From Anoplolepis gracilipes (lineage: Eukaryota > Arthropoda > Insecta > Hymenoptera > Formicidae), in NCBI RefSeq assembly GCF_047496725.1, contig NC_132972.1, positions 8,977,501-9,041,500 of the forward strand: a DNA stretch of 64,000 nucleotides, in the 5' to 3' direction. Both the position numbers and the translations under genes were made by a program. How positions within the stretch are numbered: position 1 is the first letter of the stretch; each line of letters starts with the position of its first letter. The notes beneath the pieces were generated by a model. That model was given only the letters and a program-made list of their open reading frames with translations. It did not search any database and had not been told where the DNA came from. Positions 28,801 to 41,070 of the stretch are shown here, in pieces.

Positions 28801-29551
28801 CATTACTTAAACCGGTTTCGTAAAATGTAATGCAAATTAATTGAAAGCAAATATTTTTTCTGCTTTACACAATGTCTTAAAGAATACTAATTGAATTAAA
28901 AATTGGAAAATTAATTATATTAATTATATTTCTTTATTAAATGTTTTAAATTTATATACTAATGCTACTGAAAATTTCGTGTAATGAGCTTATTCTACGT
29001 AAAAACTAAAAAGCTTTAATCGCACATCTTTTTTATGAATGTACTGGGTGTTAAGTAAAGCATATACACAAGCACATACATACGCACTGATGCATGCAAA
29101 GGGCTGCGGTTTAACAAAGTTCTCCCTTTTTTCTTTTGTCCGTATAATAGGATAAAATATGCGGCATTATCCTTCTCTCGCAGTCTTAGTGCAAATTCAG
29201 GCACCGAAACGGTGGTGCAATATTGTCCGGGAACGAATTCAGACACCCAAGAGATCAACTTCTCGCCAGATGGTTGCGTTCTCAGCAATAATTCATCTCA
29301 ACCAGGATGGAGAACAAATTATCGCGGTGATTACAAAGACCAAAATCTCAACCCGATTTGCACTCAAGATCTTTTATCGTATGCCTTTCAAGTTGCGCGT
29401 GGAATGGAATATCTCAGTCAAAGAAGGGTAAATTATGTTGATATAATCAGGTAGTTGTAAAGTTAATGAGATAAATCATCAAAAATTTAAGTTTTAATAA
29501 TTTTTTAATATTTTTAATTTTAATTAATTCTTTAACTAGCATAATAAATAA

Positions 29552-29595
<44 letters not shown>

Positions 29596-31178
29596 AATTA
29601 AAATTATATATTATTAGAATTACGTATTCATAAAAATGTAACTAAAATTTTTATGTAATTTGCAACGTTAACTCTCTAAAAAATTTGTTTAAGAATTATG
29701 TTCAAATATTTATATTTATAGATTTTTAAGACTTTTACATTAATAATCTATATTCTTAGGTATTGCACGGTGACCTTGCCGCCAGAAATATTTTGTTATG
29801 CGAAAATAATATAGTGAAGATTTGCGATTTTGGCCTCGCAAAGACTATGTACAAAGATGATAATTACAAAAAGAAAGGCGATGGTCCATTGCCTATAAAA
29901 TGGATGGCCATCGAATCAATTAGAGATCGAATTTTTTCGACGCAATCCGATATATGGTCGTTTGGCATAGTTCTTTGGGAATTCTTTACTTTGGCTGAGA
30001 CGCCGTATCCCGGTATGGAAGCCGAGAAATTGTATCAAAAATTGATCGAAGGATACAGAATGGAGCAACCAGACTATGCCATTCGCGAAATATATGAAAT
30101 AATGTCGCAATGCTGGAAAGCTAAACCAACATTACGTCCAAGTTTCACAGAACTTGCAGAAAGCATTGGTAATTTATTGGAGGAAAGCGTGAGATCGGTG
30201 AGTTATTTTTCATTTAATAACTATATTATTGGCGCCATTTGATATAAGAATTACATTATATACGTAAGTTAATTTTCTTTTCAAAAGAACAATATTAATA
30301 ACATCAATAGAGTTATTAATATTAAGAATAACCTCTATTATATTTGAATTAAAGATATTAATAATTCAATTATATCAGGGTTGAAATCATTCTGTTTAAA
30401 AAAATAAGTACTATCAAAGCACTATGTTGTATATTTGAAATTTCTATGAATAATTGTTATGTATCACACAAGATACAGCGTGTGAAAAAAGTGTTATCTA
30501 TTTCTGCTCCAGCACTACATCAGTCTCAACACCCCGTATATGGATATGAACACAATGATCCTGGAGAATGGCAAGAACGACTACCTGACGATGATGTCCG
30601 CGCCGGATCACGCGGCTCTATCGTCACCGGGACATGATTATGCGAACTCACCATTCTCGGAGGGCACGTTGAATTCAACATACTTATGTATGAGTCCCGG
30701 CTGTCAGACAAACGAGTCTGGAATATTTAGTCCTAGACCAGATGAGAATCATTCGCACTTTGAGTTTCCATCGCCCGTGTCGGACTCGGAGGATGCGGTC
30801 GAATTGTCGCCCATGTTGAAGCAAGAAGAGGACCCTTATCTGAAGCCGATTAACGTACAGGAGCGAAGGGCAGAATTCGCGCGAAAGAGAAAAGCGTTGA
30901 GAAACCAGATGGTTGAAAAAATGACTGATCGCGATTCCGGTTACTGTAACGCGCCGCGAAATCTTCATCTGATCGACCTTAGTGATGTGGATAAAAACGA
31001 CGCGCCTGAGCAAGCAGATGTGACCTTGAAGGACTATGCGCCGTCCATCATCAGTACTCAGGATAATTACGTGAACATGCCGAAACAGAAGAGCGACCTA
31101 AGATTGGGTATGCCAGATGGTTTCAGCAATCCTAGCTACGTGATGATAAATACCCACGAGATGGATCAGAGAGCTTAG
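18016..31178 (+). CDS. Pvr: PDGF/VEGF receptor-related tyrosine kinase (PVR)
   Basis: Receptor tyrosine kinase of about 1421 aa, sole insect-type PDGFR/VEGFR homologue; binds PVF ligands and signals in haemocyte survival, migration and epithelial repair in Drosophila. Twenty-two exons in frame: 18016-18091, 21603-21736, 22128-22311, 22562-22686, 23067-23211, 23333-23469, 23893-24067, 24296-24419, 24753-24928, 25002-25168, 25255-25396, 25944-26099, 26592-26777, 27016-27158, 27371-27539, 27618-27718, 27863-28013, 28100-28324, 28499-28667, 29151-29427, 29760-30197, 30513-31178. Signal peptide about 1-26; repeated Ig-like domains with DxGxYxC motifs to about 745; membrane span about 752-774; P-loop GSGAFG (835-840), Lys862, alphaC Glu879, catalytic loop HGDLAARN (1057-1064), DFG (1077-1079), activation-segment KWMAIES. 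A roughly 100-residue kinase insert (exons 19-20) makes it a split kinase of class III/V type. The tail holds several Tyr motifs (YLCM, YVNM). Complete, no breaks. Confidence 0.95.
18590..19152. mobile_element. Foldback element in PVR intron 1
   Basis: Arms at about 18590-18759 and 18978-19152 are diverged inverted copies; shared strings include AATTTATATTGATTTGTTT, GTGAGAATCACC/AGGTGAGATTCATC and ATGATTCATTCCAGCATTCG. The centre holds a further copy of flanking sequence (AAAGTATTTAATTTAAAATTTCGTGGC resembles 18517-18545). Probably a degenerate non-autonomous transposon; no coding. Confidence 0.6.
20585..20765. repeat. Degenerate inverted-repeat element in PVR intron 1
   Basis: GCTAGCGGCACACGGTACAA near 20587 is echoed in imperfect inverted form near 20675-20702 (GTGTGCTGCTGTACGTG...GCTAG), with further CTAGC motifs to 20755. 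This may be the remains of a hAT-like MITE; weak evidence. Confidence 0.3.
24426..24717. repeat. (TC)n and (TG)n microsatellites in PVR intron 8
   Basis: A CT/TC tract directly follows the exon 8 donor (about 24426-24460) and a pure TG tract of about 38 bp lies at 24679-24717, about 35 bp before the exon 9 acceptor. Both sit very near splice sites of a 333-bp intron. Confidence 0.85.
25846..25885. repeat. Compound (TA)n(GA)n microsatellite in PVR intron 11
   Basis: TA tract running directly into a GA tract, about 60 bp before the exon 12 acceptor. Confidence 0.85.
29554..29593. repeat. (TA)n microsatellite in PVR intron 20
   Basis: Pure TA tract of about 38 bp in the intron between the kinase exons 29151-29427 and 29760-30197. 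Confidence 0.85.
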
Positions 31179-32856
31179 TCCGATTATAATGACTTTAATC
31201 GTGTATTTTTGTGAATACTGAACCGTTTAAAGCCAAGACTCAATGTGACTTACAATTAGTGATTTATTTGTAATTTCGTATTGGACAGACTTTTTCTACT
31301 GTTATAGTTCGTATGTATGAATCGTATGTCGTGATATCATCGCAGAACAATATCAAAATACATCTAATTTAGTATTTCGCAAAACGTCTCTTAATCAAAG
31401 TGCCATGGTGATTAACAAGAATGTGTCAGCAAGAATGCGTTAGTAAGTAGAAAAAAAAAATTATTTTTTCTGAATATATATTTCAGAGAGCATAAAGCAT
31501 TTATTGTCAGTGCTTATTATATGCAATTTTTTTTTTAATTTTCTTTTTTATTGATTTTTAATTTACATGAAACAGATTTTTAATTTGCAAAATGGTTTAC
31601 ATATTTTTTTGTAAAAATAAAATTTTATAAGGAAATTATTATATTAATTATATTTTATGGATAAATGTATTTCTTTAAGAATGAACATTTTCGAATATTA
31701 TGATGTTTTCTACTTACATAGAAAATATATAATAATTCAAAACATGTATCAAACTATAAATGATTAATATATTCTCAGCAAATTGTGTGTCTATATATAT
31801 GATTATTGCATATGATTTACTTACTAATGCAAAATGTATCAAAAATTGTATGTAAAATAATCAGATTGTTGTGCGCCTCTATTTGTTGTCAGACTTTGAA
31901 ATCTAAATCTAATTAGTTAATATTTTAGATTATTAGATAAAATTGTAAAATATTAATTTCTTTCTCGTCTCACACATACATAAAGAAAGTACAACGATGT
32001 AGAATACAAACAAAATATAGCATATAGTAAGAAAATACGTTATACTTGTAAATTTCTATTTCATTACTGATTGTGAGATGTTTTATTCTTATCACAATTT
32101 ATTCAAAATATCAATATGTTAATTTTTTATTTCTCTATTTTTATTATTTCTTATTTAAAAGAAAATATTCACGTGCGCAGAACTTAATGTTTTTTTTACT
32201 CTTTCATAAAATAAAAAAATTATAAAAAATTAAAAAATTACATAATACTATATTATCTATTTATATTATCTATTTTATAATATAAGATATGAATAAAAAT
32301 CTCTCGTCAATTTGTACTTAATACTCATAATATTTGCACTTTGCTTTATAAACACTATATATGTAACACTGTATTATAGAATATCTAATTATTTCAAAAA
32401 CTTAAAAAAATATCCTTATTATGAAATCGGCCATATTAAGTTAAAAAAAAATTTTTGTACAAGTGAAATATATGAATACCTTGAATATATAATATTCTTG
32501 TGGTTTATTTCTATAAAGAAGAATTAAATAATGATCACATCTAATTGTAAGTGACAAATATTATTATTGGATATATATGTATATATTAGATATTACTAAC
32601 ATTTATGCTTTAGTATTTTGTTATTAATGTTACGAAACATATATAAATTTGTTTCTTAACATCAATAACAGAATACTAGAGCATAAATGTTAGTAATATA
32701 TAAAATAAACACTTATTTGCATGATTGGCAAATATATATATATAATTTGTCGATTATAGTTACTTTTACTTCTATTTTCTTAATTTTCATTCTGATATTT
32801 TATCAATTCATATAATTTAAAGTAATATTAATTCGATAAAAATCACGAAATGAGAA
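31179..32856. other. Convergent intergenic / 3'UTRs
   Basis: Lies between the PVR stop and the stop of the minus-strand cyclic-nucleotide-binding gene, so both 3'UTRs fall here. An AATAAA is present at 31616-31621 for PVR. Otherwise AT-rich; the frame at 32312-32527 has no family features. A palindrome occupies 32588-32702. Confidence 0.5.
32588..32702. repeat. Palindromic hairpin, about 50-bp arms
   Basis: ATTACTAACATTTATGCT on the left is matched inverted by AGCATAAATGTTAGTAAT on the right, with TTAGTATTTTGTTATTAATG and its complement inside. Small foldback element; arms about 90% identical by eye. Confidence 0.65.
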
Positions 32857-34041
32857 TTATAATTTAGGATCTATTTCATCTGTTATTCTGATAGAATACG
32901 GCACGTCATGTATAGTTGTGTTACTACGAAAACGACCACGTCGTTTAATAACGTTTTCAATTAAATTCTGCTTGTATGACATCCATCTGAAATGGAAGCG
33001 GAAGTAGTAGCAATAATTTTTGTCTAAATCGCTACTGATAATTAGAAGAAACAAAAATGTATTAATGTTTGATATAATTTTTCGTACTTTCGATTTAAAA
33101 GAAACTCGTTGAATAATTGTTTCTTAGTTGGATATTTTGAGTCCATGAATAGTTTTACGCGTCCCCAGATATTAGCTCGATTGTGTTCGAGCAACCAATA
33201 TCGGGGAATTAGAAAACATCGTACTGGCGTAATCGCTACGATTCTTCGATGAAGCATTTTTTCGCCTAATTTAATAAATTTTTTATTTATTGAGTTACAA
33301 TACGCACTGGATGATAAAGAAAAAAATATGTTAAATCATTTTTCTCTCACCTAAACCGAAACATGCTCCTCGAGAGAAAATGCATACTTGCATAAATATA
33401 GTGCGAACATCATCTGGATAACGTAATTCAGACGTAACAGATGGTTCTCGCATCAACATTGCTGCGACATCAGTAATTTCGTGCCATCCTTTAACCTTGA
33501 TTTTTTAATATCTATTAACATACACGAACTTCTCAACGATCCTAAATTGTAATAACGAACAAATAGAATTTATCTGGACACGCAATCATTTTGCTTCAAT
33601 AAGTTTGATTGATATGTAAACTTTAGTCAATTATTACCTCAATTTATCATTTGGCTATTTTAATGTAATACATTATAATTTCGTATTGCAATATATAATT
33701 CAATGTAATGTGGGTCTATCTATGTAGGAAGAAATATATTATATTATAAATACTCACGACGTTCAAAAGTGTAGTAGTAACAATACTTAATCGGTCATCA
33801 TCTGTGTCCGTCCCAGCGGGTCTCTAAAACAATAAAACAATAATAAAAAAATTAATAAAATGTTGTGCGAATTTTTAGTTGATAACAATCGAGAGTAACA
33901 ATGTTTTTCTAATAATGACTAAAATAACTAGTTGATATACGATCACTAAGTTAACTAAGGCAAATTTTTTCTACAAATTATTCTAGCTATACAAAACTAA
34001 AAACAAAATGTTAACACAAACTACGCAATTCTACGTAAACT

Positions 34042-34072
<31 letters not shown>

Positions 34073-36479
34073 ATGAGAAACTTGCAAGTGCATTGGTATG
34101 TCGAAAAAGATACAAGTGCAAGAGGAAAAAATTCAAATAATGATTAATCTAAAAGAAATTTAGCTTCTTTTTATAATACTCCATTAAATTTGTACTCCAA
34201 GTCCGGTAGCTTGTAAGATTTCGCAATTTTTTTGGATACTCCTCTTGGTTGTTGTTGTGGACCCGAAAAAATTTCGGGATCATATAATTCGTATTGTATT
34301 CCATGATAAGAAGGCCGTTCACGGACGAGCATATGTTCGATAAGGCGGCATTCGCCACTTAAAATGAAATGCACGTAATTCACCATGCCTGCTCCATCGC
34401 CTAACAGAACCTTTCAAATTAATCGATATTTATTATTATTATCCCTCTTTTTTAATGTATTCTATTTTACTATTTTATTGCTGGATTTATATTATACAAT
34501 CGAGATCTTGAAGAATGCGCGAGAATAATCGAGATTTCTTATCGTAAAATTATTATTACACCGCTAGATTTTTTATTTACCTCGTTAGGCTTAAAGTCTT
34601 TCAGCTTGCTCAGAATACAACACTCTCGTACCGTTTCTTCGTCCCACGCTTTGAAATAATTGAAATGAACTAACGCATCGCGCAAAACGTCCCATTTTTT
34701 CGTCAAAACATCGCGTAAAATGTTGTCGAAATCGTCCCGTGTAATTAGAAGCAAATCGACTGATGCTAAATAATATATTTATAAACAAATAAGATAAATT
34801 TCTATCTAAAGAATATATCAAGTCTATGATTCGCTTCTACTAACTTTTGGTAACCACAGTTGATGTTCTCGGTATCGTATGAAATAATGCAACTTCGCCA
34901 AACATATCTCCTGATTGCATAATGCCCATGTCTACAGTTTTCTCATCACCTAACGAAAAATATTATATTATACACCGTTTTACATTAACCTTCTAGTGTA
35001 CGACTCTTTTTTTGATATATAGACAGAAAAATCTCTTTTCCAAGATAATTAATTAAAAAAAATTGTTATAATACTCATGACGTGGCGTTAAATTATCAGT
35101 AAGAAAGAATTAATTCTCAGATATTACGTAATAAGTATATATTGGAAAGTATAAATTATATTATCGAGACTCCTGATAGAAATATATCTCGTATATGAAT
35201 CAGCGAACATTTCAATTAATATCTAATGATAAAGATTATCTTAAATCCAAGAATAAGCAATATTTCCGCTATTTTCTTTACCTGAGAATTCGTCGATCGC
35301 AATTTTCGATAGACTGACTTCGCCATTCGCAATAAAATAAAGGTTTTCTGCCTTATGTCCCTGACGAACAATTACACGACCAGCCGGTAAATACTGATAA
35401 ATGATTACCGCGGCTAAATTTTCTCTCAAACTCTCCGGATGTTTCGAGAATGCGCGTAACTTTTTAATAAGATCGTATATGTATGCTTTGTCCGTGGAAG
35501 ATCTTTCAATCGGATTCACTAGCAGTATCGATCGATCCTTAATTAAACAAGCAATAAATTATTTATTTACAAAGTTCTGATATTTTTTTTAGTTCTGATT
35601 TATTTATTTTTAACTAAGTTTCGCCCACATATATGCTTTATCGAGTACCTCTAACGTGAGCAGCTTCTTCTCTACTTTTTGTTTCTGTTGAGCCATTCTA
35701 ATATTAATCGCTACATCGTCACCTATTTCTTCGATTATCGGTATCTCCGTTATCCATTCTTTATATTCTAGAACGCGTCGCACCGCTGACCGAAACAAAT
35801 AACGACCTTTTAATCTCTCGACCTAAATAAAGATATACAAGAATGCTCAATAATGTAAGTATATGTATCTAATTATTATAAATATAGTTATCTAGTTCTT
35901 ATGTATCTATAACTATCGTCAAGTACATTTTTAATTCATTATATAACTAGTTCTATTTTTTTCTGTATTTTTTCTGTATTTTATTTAAAATAACATACTT
36001 ATAAAAAAAAAATATATATATATATATATATTTATTTATTAAAATAATACACACAATCAAAGTTTATTATATATAATACAAATTATCAAAATGATAATTG
36101 TAAAATGATAATGATAACCTTATTAATTACAACAGCAATATTCTTATATTAAGAAATATTATCACGCAATTAATTTACTTTATATATTTCACTTAAAATA
36201 TATTAATTATTGTCAATTAGAATGTTATTTTATATCATATAATGTATTATTATTTATACAATTTAGGAACTTCTTTTGAGATGTATTATTATAAATTTCT
36301 CAAATATCCTTGCAATACAAAAAATCTCAAATAATACGCACATATATCTGAATCAAAACTTCACGAAAATATTATCAAAATAAAGATTTTCTCACCCTGA
36401 TAAGTAGCAAAGATTTCCTTGGCACTAATTTAAATGCGAGCGATTGCCGTAACGTACTTCTTTTCAAATATATGGACAT
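32857..36479 (-). CDS. Cyclic nucleotide-binding domain protein (CNBD2-like)
   Basis: A 522-aa soluble protein with a cyclic-nucleotide-binding fold. Exons in minus-strand order: 36479-36396, 35822-35615, 35518-35282, 34949-34845, 34765-34581, 34410-34180, 33823-33758, 33495-33351, 33265-33088, 32986-32857; all frames close. The CNB domain lies in exons 3-5: VIIYQYLPAGRVIVRQG, LYFIANGEVSLSK, then the phosphate-binding cassette region SGDMFGEVALFHTIPRTSTV with the conserved Gly-Glu and an Arg. A second, weaker CNB-like half follows (KDFKPNEVLLGDGAG, VHFILSGECRLIE). No membrane span or catalytic domain is seen, so it is not a channel or a kinase. It resembles CNBD2-type proteins linked in mammals to sperm function; that role here is inference. 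The exon 2 donor (A|GTTAAA) is weak and an in-frame alternative (GAG|GTACTC joined to a start at 35537) is possible. Confidence 0.8.
34046..34072. repeat. (GT)n microsatellite in intron 6 of the CNBD gene
   Basis: Short GT tract inside the intron between the exons 34180-34410 and 33758-33823. Confidence 0.8.
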
Positions 36480-39402
36480 TGTGTTAAAAAATACAAAATT
36501 TTAATTATCGCCTATAAATTATAAATATTATCAATTTTTATCTTTGCAAATGTATAGATTACTGTCTAAAAAAACTGTAAATTGACGTTAGTCGGATGAC
36601 TTGTGGCTTACTGTTTAATCGATCGTTTATTTCGTATTGTTACGCGGCGCCACCATATGGTCAGCAGTATCTTTTTCTTCTCTATACGTTTATTTGAACT
36701 TTTTTTACCTGTATACGACCCTAGGTGTTAGGCCTGATTGCACCAACATTATTTTGGATTTAAGTGAGACTTAAACATGTGTCTATCTATATCTTTCTTT
36801 CTAAATGAATAAAGACAGACATATATTTAAGTCTCGCTTAAAGCCAAAATAATATTGATGCAATCGGGCCTTAATGTAACAAAAGTTATCGAAGGCCGCC
36901 TATTTTTTAATCGTGATAATATTATGTGGTACAAGATTAATCCGGAATTTTTATTATTTTAATTTATTGGGAATATTAAAAATTTTGCGTAAACTCTTTA
37001 AAACCCCATTTATATAATTTCTAGCTTGAATAAACCACGTGAAAGTTTTAATCATAAAATCATAAGTAAATCAATCAATTACAGTCAAATAGTCTTACTA
37101 CTTTGTGAGAACGTTTCACTGTGATTTGTTTATGGATTTTACAGTTATACTAAATTTTTTCACATGTCATGGCTTCAAAGATGATAAACATATAGTAAAA
37201 TAAAATATAGATTGCATCATATTTACAAAGAAACTTTGTAAACTTGAAAATTCTGTTTTAATGAAATTTTATACATATGTAGAAGAGATAAATAAATTTA
37301 GAAATTTTTAATTGCTGCTCAAAAACGATTCTAAGGGATGAAATCATCCCTCATATGTAATCCCTCTTTTTGCTTTTCTCAATATATCTAAAAAATTATT
37401 CAAGTTATCAAAAAGTATTCTACACAAAAGTTTCATATTAAATAAAATATCTCTATTTAACATCATTAATAAAATTTTAAAAAGTAATTTTTGAAAGAAA
37501 AATTTTAATTGAAAAATTATTTTTCATCTGTCTACTTCTTCTACTGTGAAAGTTTCATCAAAATCAAAGTTTAGGTTTACAAGGTTTCTTTGTTAGTGTA
37601 GATTTGTAGATCATATACAATATAAGATTTGCATAAAATATAAGCATTCTCTAATACAAAAATGCAAAAACTTCATTATGAGAAAAGTCAATTTGAAATT
37701 AAATAAATGTAAAGTTTCTACATACATTTTATTATCTTTTCTATTCTTATCTTATCTTTAAAAAATATTACACTGTTATAAGCTACACAATGCTATGTTA
37801 ATATTTGTTGTGTAGTGGCTGATAAACTTCTTTTCAATTTTTCTTTGCAATGCTTTTTTTATTATCATACAACTTTTATATATACGTATACCTAAGAGAA
37901 GCATATGATATCTGACGTAACACGTGCGCATACATTGACAGTCCATGCGGAAGAGAAAATGAGATCTTGCTGCCATCATTCGAATGATTTCTGCGTTACG
38001 TTAAAAGAATACCGGAGTCAGTTTACGACATTATCGACCAAAATCTAACATAATATATTTGCAACTGGCTGCATAGTGCAACATTTTTTTACTAAGTTTC
38101 TAAGCTGACTTTTAAAAGTTTATAAATATTCCTTTATACAATTCCACGAACCTACTTTATTTTTTGTATAAGCTGCAAAACTTTTATATTAACTAAAAAT
38201 TTATTGTTATGTTAGGTTAGATTTTCATTGGTAACGTAGGACACCGGTAACTTTAATCGTGTAGCAATTTTTCTTTTGCTAAATCGCATACGAATATGTA
38301 TTATACTAATAATATTAATAAATTGTTAATTTGTATATCAACAATTTATTTTAAAAATCATATATAACACATTCTGTATAAGAAACATAGAATTTTACAG
38401 TAGAATAATATTTGAGATAGTTTAAATGTAACAAAAGGAATAATTTTTAATGAAACTATAATTTGTTTCGAAATTTATACACGATATAACAAATATTAAT
38501 AACTCAGAAAATTAATTATTTCCAAACATTATTTAAAAGAAAATCAAAATATAAATATATGTTTTTCAATACTGTTTGACCTATACTTTATCATACATTA
38601 TCATCTTAAATTACTTATTAAAATTTAATTAATGTTTGAGTTATTTTGAACTTATCTCGACAGTGAGATAAGGTGCATATAAAATGCGTGCAATGATACA
38701 ACATATTATTTACGCAATACAAATATAACACAAATATATACGTACGTGATACTATGCATTAAACACTAAACCTTCACAATGATATAAGTAGATATATACA
38801 AAAGCCGCTAAGAAAAAATAATAAACACTAATAGTTCTACGGTACAGGCCTCATCTTTTAAGAAATGCGGCTTCGAATCTTATGTCTCGTGAAATATATC
38901 CGCGATCTTTGAGTAGTCAAATCCGCGACATATTCGCGAAATAATCATCGATTATTAATTATATTTGTAACAGTCGACGTTGTTATTTCTAATGGCCAAA
39001 CTTCGACCAACCGGTTAGAATATTGATTGGCTGATATTGCAAAAAAATTTTTCAAACTAGAAATTCTCTATCTGACAGCCAATCAGACTGTCCAACATGC
39101 TTGTCATATGAAAAATATATCTTCTGCCTCAGTAAACTAGAGTCCCTAGAATTCAGAGTATGGCCATTCTGTAGACTTTTTCTCATTGGTTCATCAAAAC
39201 CTTCTCAAAATGGCGAAACGAATCAAAAGTGTAGACCATTCTGTCAATCCTATTTCAGTGAGAGACCCTCTATTAATATAAGCCCTATGGCCGATTGTGA
39301 GCTAAAATTCAATATTCACAGATTCGTGACTATTCGTAATAGATCTTTTCTTTTTCTCGAATCGTTTTGCTAGTTTATTATCGTGAATTTTCAAACGACA
39401 AA
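36480..39402. other. Intergenic between the CNBD gene and POMP (divergent promoters)
   Basis: About 2.9 kb between divergently transcribed genes. It contains a MITE (36728-36874), AT-rich filler and, from about 38830 to 39402, a GC-richer stretch with CCAAT boxes (GCCAATCAGACTG near 39078) that probably is the POMP promoter and leader. A minus-strand frame starting ATGATGGCAGC near 37979 runs to a possible donor (TTAG|GTATAC near 37890), but no continuation is found. Confidence 0.45.
36728..36874. mobile_element. MITE with about 50-bp terminal inverted repeats
   Basis: The left end TTAGGCCTGATTGCACCAAC continues into an ATTATTTTGG-TTTAAG-GAGACTTAAA block; the right end is the diverged reverse complement starting TTAAGGCCCGATTGCATCAA. 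A TTA at each end may be the target duplication. No coding capacity. Confidence 0.7.
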
Positions 39403-40613
39403 ATGGTAATATTCTCTACATAACGTGCTTATAGCATATAAATAAACTATCAGTGTTAAAATTATTTTGTACAATTCATTACACATATGAATTTGTACGA
39501 TAGGTTATGTTGACAATGACAGTCAACTTTGATTGTCCCATTTAAATTTTACTAATACTATTCAATAATGTAGTAAAAAATAATTATAAAATAAATCATT
39601 AATAGTATTATGCATATCATACTTGTGTGTGTACTATATTATATAAAAATAGTTTATTACATATAGTTTTTAAGTCATTGCTAAACTCTTATCTATTTCT
39701 CTGTCAAGTTGAGAAAGCTTAATATAAAACCTTATTTCAATATAATAATAAGAATCTTATTTTTCAATATATAATAAGAAATTATTTCAATTATAATTTT
39801 CAGAGTTTTGGCTTGCCATCGATTATACCTAAGTCTACAGCTCCTGAGCAATTTGATATTAAAGGTGGAACCAATTATGGTATACCCAATCCTATGGTAT
39901 CAGGGTATGAGATTACATTATTACTAAAATTAATTGATAAACGAAATAATTTAAAAAAATTAATATACCTTTAATTATATGATTTATTAAAAATTATTTA
40001 AATCAGACCATCAAGGTAATTAAAGTTTTTTCTATTATATAGTATAAATACTCTTTCTATAAAAAATAACTGGAAAAATTTATGATTATTTCTAGTCTGT
40101 TTTCTATAGTTTTAATGTTTTTTTTTCTAGTCTATCAGCAACTAGACAGAGCGTTGGTTATGCACATCCGTTAGAAGCTTCAGAAAGAAATGTAAGATTT
40201 ATTGTATTTTATTAACACTGGGTGTAACTGTGAAACATTAAATTATAATTGTGTTATTTATTTCAGTATGTGAAAAATCAAGATCGCATGAACATGGTAC
40301 TGCTTAGAAATACACAAGGATTACATGCACCATTGCGAATAGCAATGGAATTGAAAGCCACTGAGAAGATTGGAAGACTTCCATTCTTACCATCATCTAA
40401 CATGATGCGAGATGTTTTACTTGGACGAGATCAAGATATTGGGTAAGATATTTATAATTATTTTTCTACTGATGCATCAATTTATACATTAAACAATTTT
40501 TACTTATCTATAATGTTATTTCTAGATTTGAAGATATTTTCAATACCCCAGAATTCAGAGAACAAGTGGGACAACCACATGCTGTTGTAGAAAATCATCT
40601 TGGAATATTATAA
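39403..40613 (+). CDS. POMP: Proteasome maturation protein (POMP/UMP1)
   Basis: Small chaperone (about 140 aa) that guides assembly of 20S proteasome half-mers and is itself degraded when the core particle closes. Exons: 39403-39405 (ATG only), 39804-39904, 40131-40191, 40267-40442, 40526-40613; joined frame begins MSFGLPSIIPKSTAPEQFD. Family hallmarks: HPLEASERN, then NQDRMNMVLLRNTQGLHAPL, the RLPFLPSSN box, and the C-terminal GFEDIFNTPEF...MVENHLGIL-like ending (here VVENHLGIL). The first coding exon consists of the initiator codon alone, followed directly by GTAATA; the next exon begins AGTTTTGG after TTTTCAG. An AATAAA at 40687-40692 probably ends the transcript. Intact. Confidence 0.92.
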
Positions 40614-40686
40614 AAATTAAGCATGCAAAACTTGCATTTATTAATTTAAAATGCAAATTAATATAGAATTAATAATAAGAATGATT

Positions 40687-40692
40687 AATAAA
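40687..40692 (+). terminator. Polyadenylation signal of POMP
   Basis: AATAAA 74 bases after the POMP stop codon. Confidence 0.5.
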
Positions 40693-40918
40693 CACTACTT
40701 TTTATAAGTTAAACATATATCTTCTTTCTTTACAAAATTTAATTCGTATTAAAGTTTAATTTTTTGATATTATATATACTTGTCAAAAATGACATTTAAA
40801 AAAACATTTAAATAAAATATAACAGAGAAGATATATTAATTTTATAAATTATTTCGTTTATCAATTAGTGAATAAAAGTCAAAATGATCTACATTTAACA
40901 TTTTTACTTTCAAATAAG

Positions 40919-41070
40919 TACAGTCGGACCTCTTATCCTACATTTTCGGTCCGGAATTTTTCCCTTAAACCTCTGATCCTACGACAAAAATTTGAGAGTA
41001 GGGGTATAATTCCCCTTTCGCGTTCTAGCATGAGAGGATTTTTTGTCGTAGGATAAGAGGTCCGACTGTA
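40919..41070. mobile_element. MITE, pogo/Tigger-like ends
   Basis: A 152-bp element with ends TACAGTCGGACCTCTTATCC and the matching inverted GGATAAGAGGTCCGACTGTA, flanked by TA. The inner TIR CTACGACAAAAA is also matched. The CAGTCGGACCTC start is typical of pogo-type Tc1/mariner MITEs. Lies between POMP and the first methyltransferase gene. Confidence 0.8.

Noticed and set aside
29016..29454. Three overlapping frames on both strands in PVR
   Set aside because: Shadows of exon 20; the true frame gives the kinase-insert sequence ending RGMEYLSQRR.
37776..37979. Minus-strand frame starting MMAARSHFLFRMDC
   Set aside because: Plausible start and possible donor, but no further exon or family match was found; too weak to call.
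39101..39373. 90-codon plus-strand frame upstream of POMP
   Set aside because: Lies in the probable promoter/leader, has no family features, and its frame is not joined to POMP.
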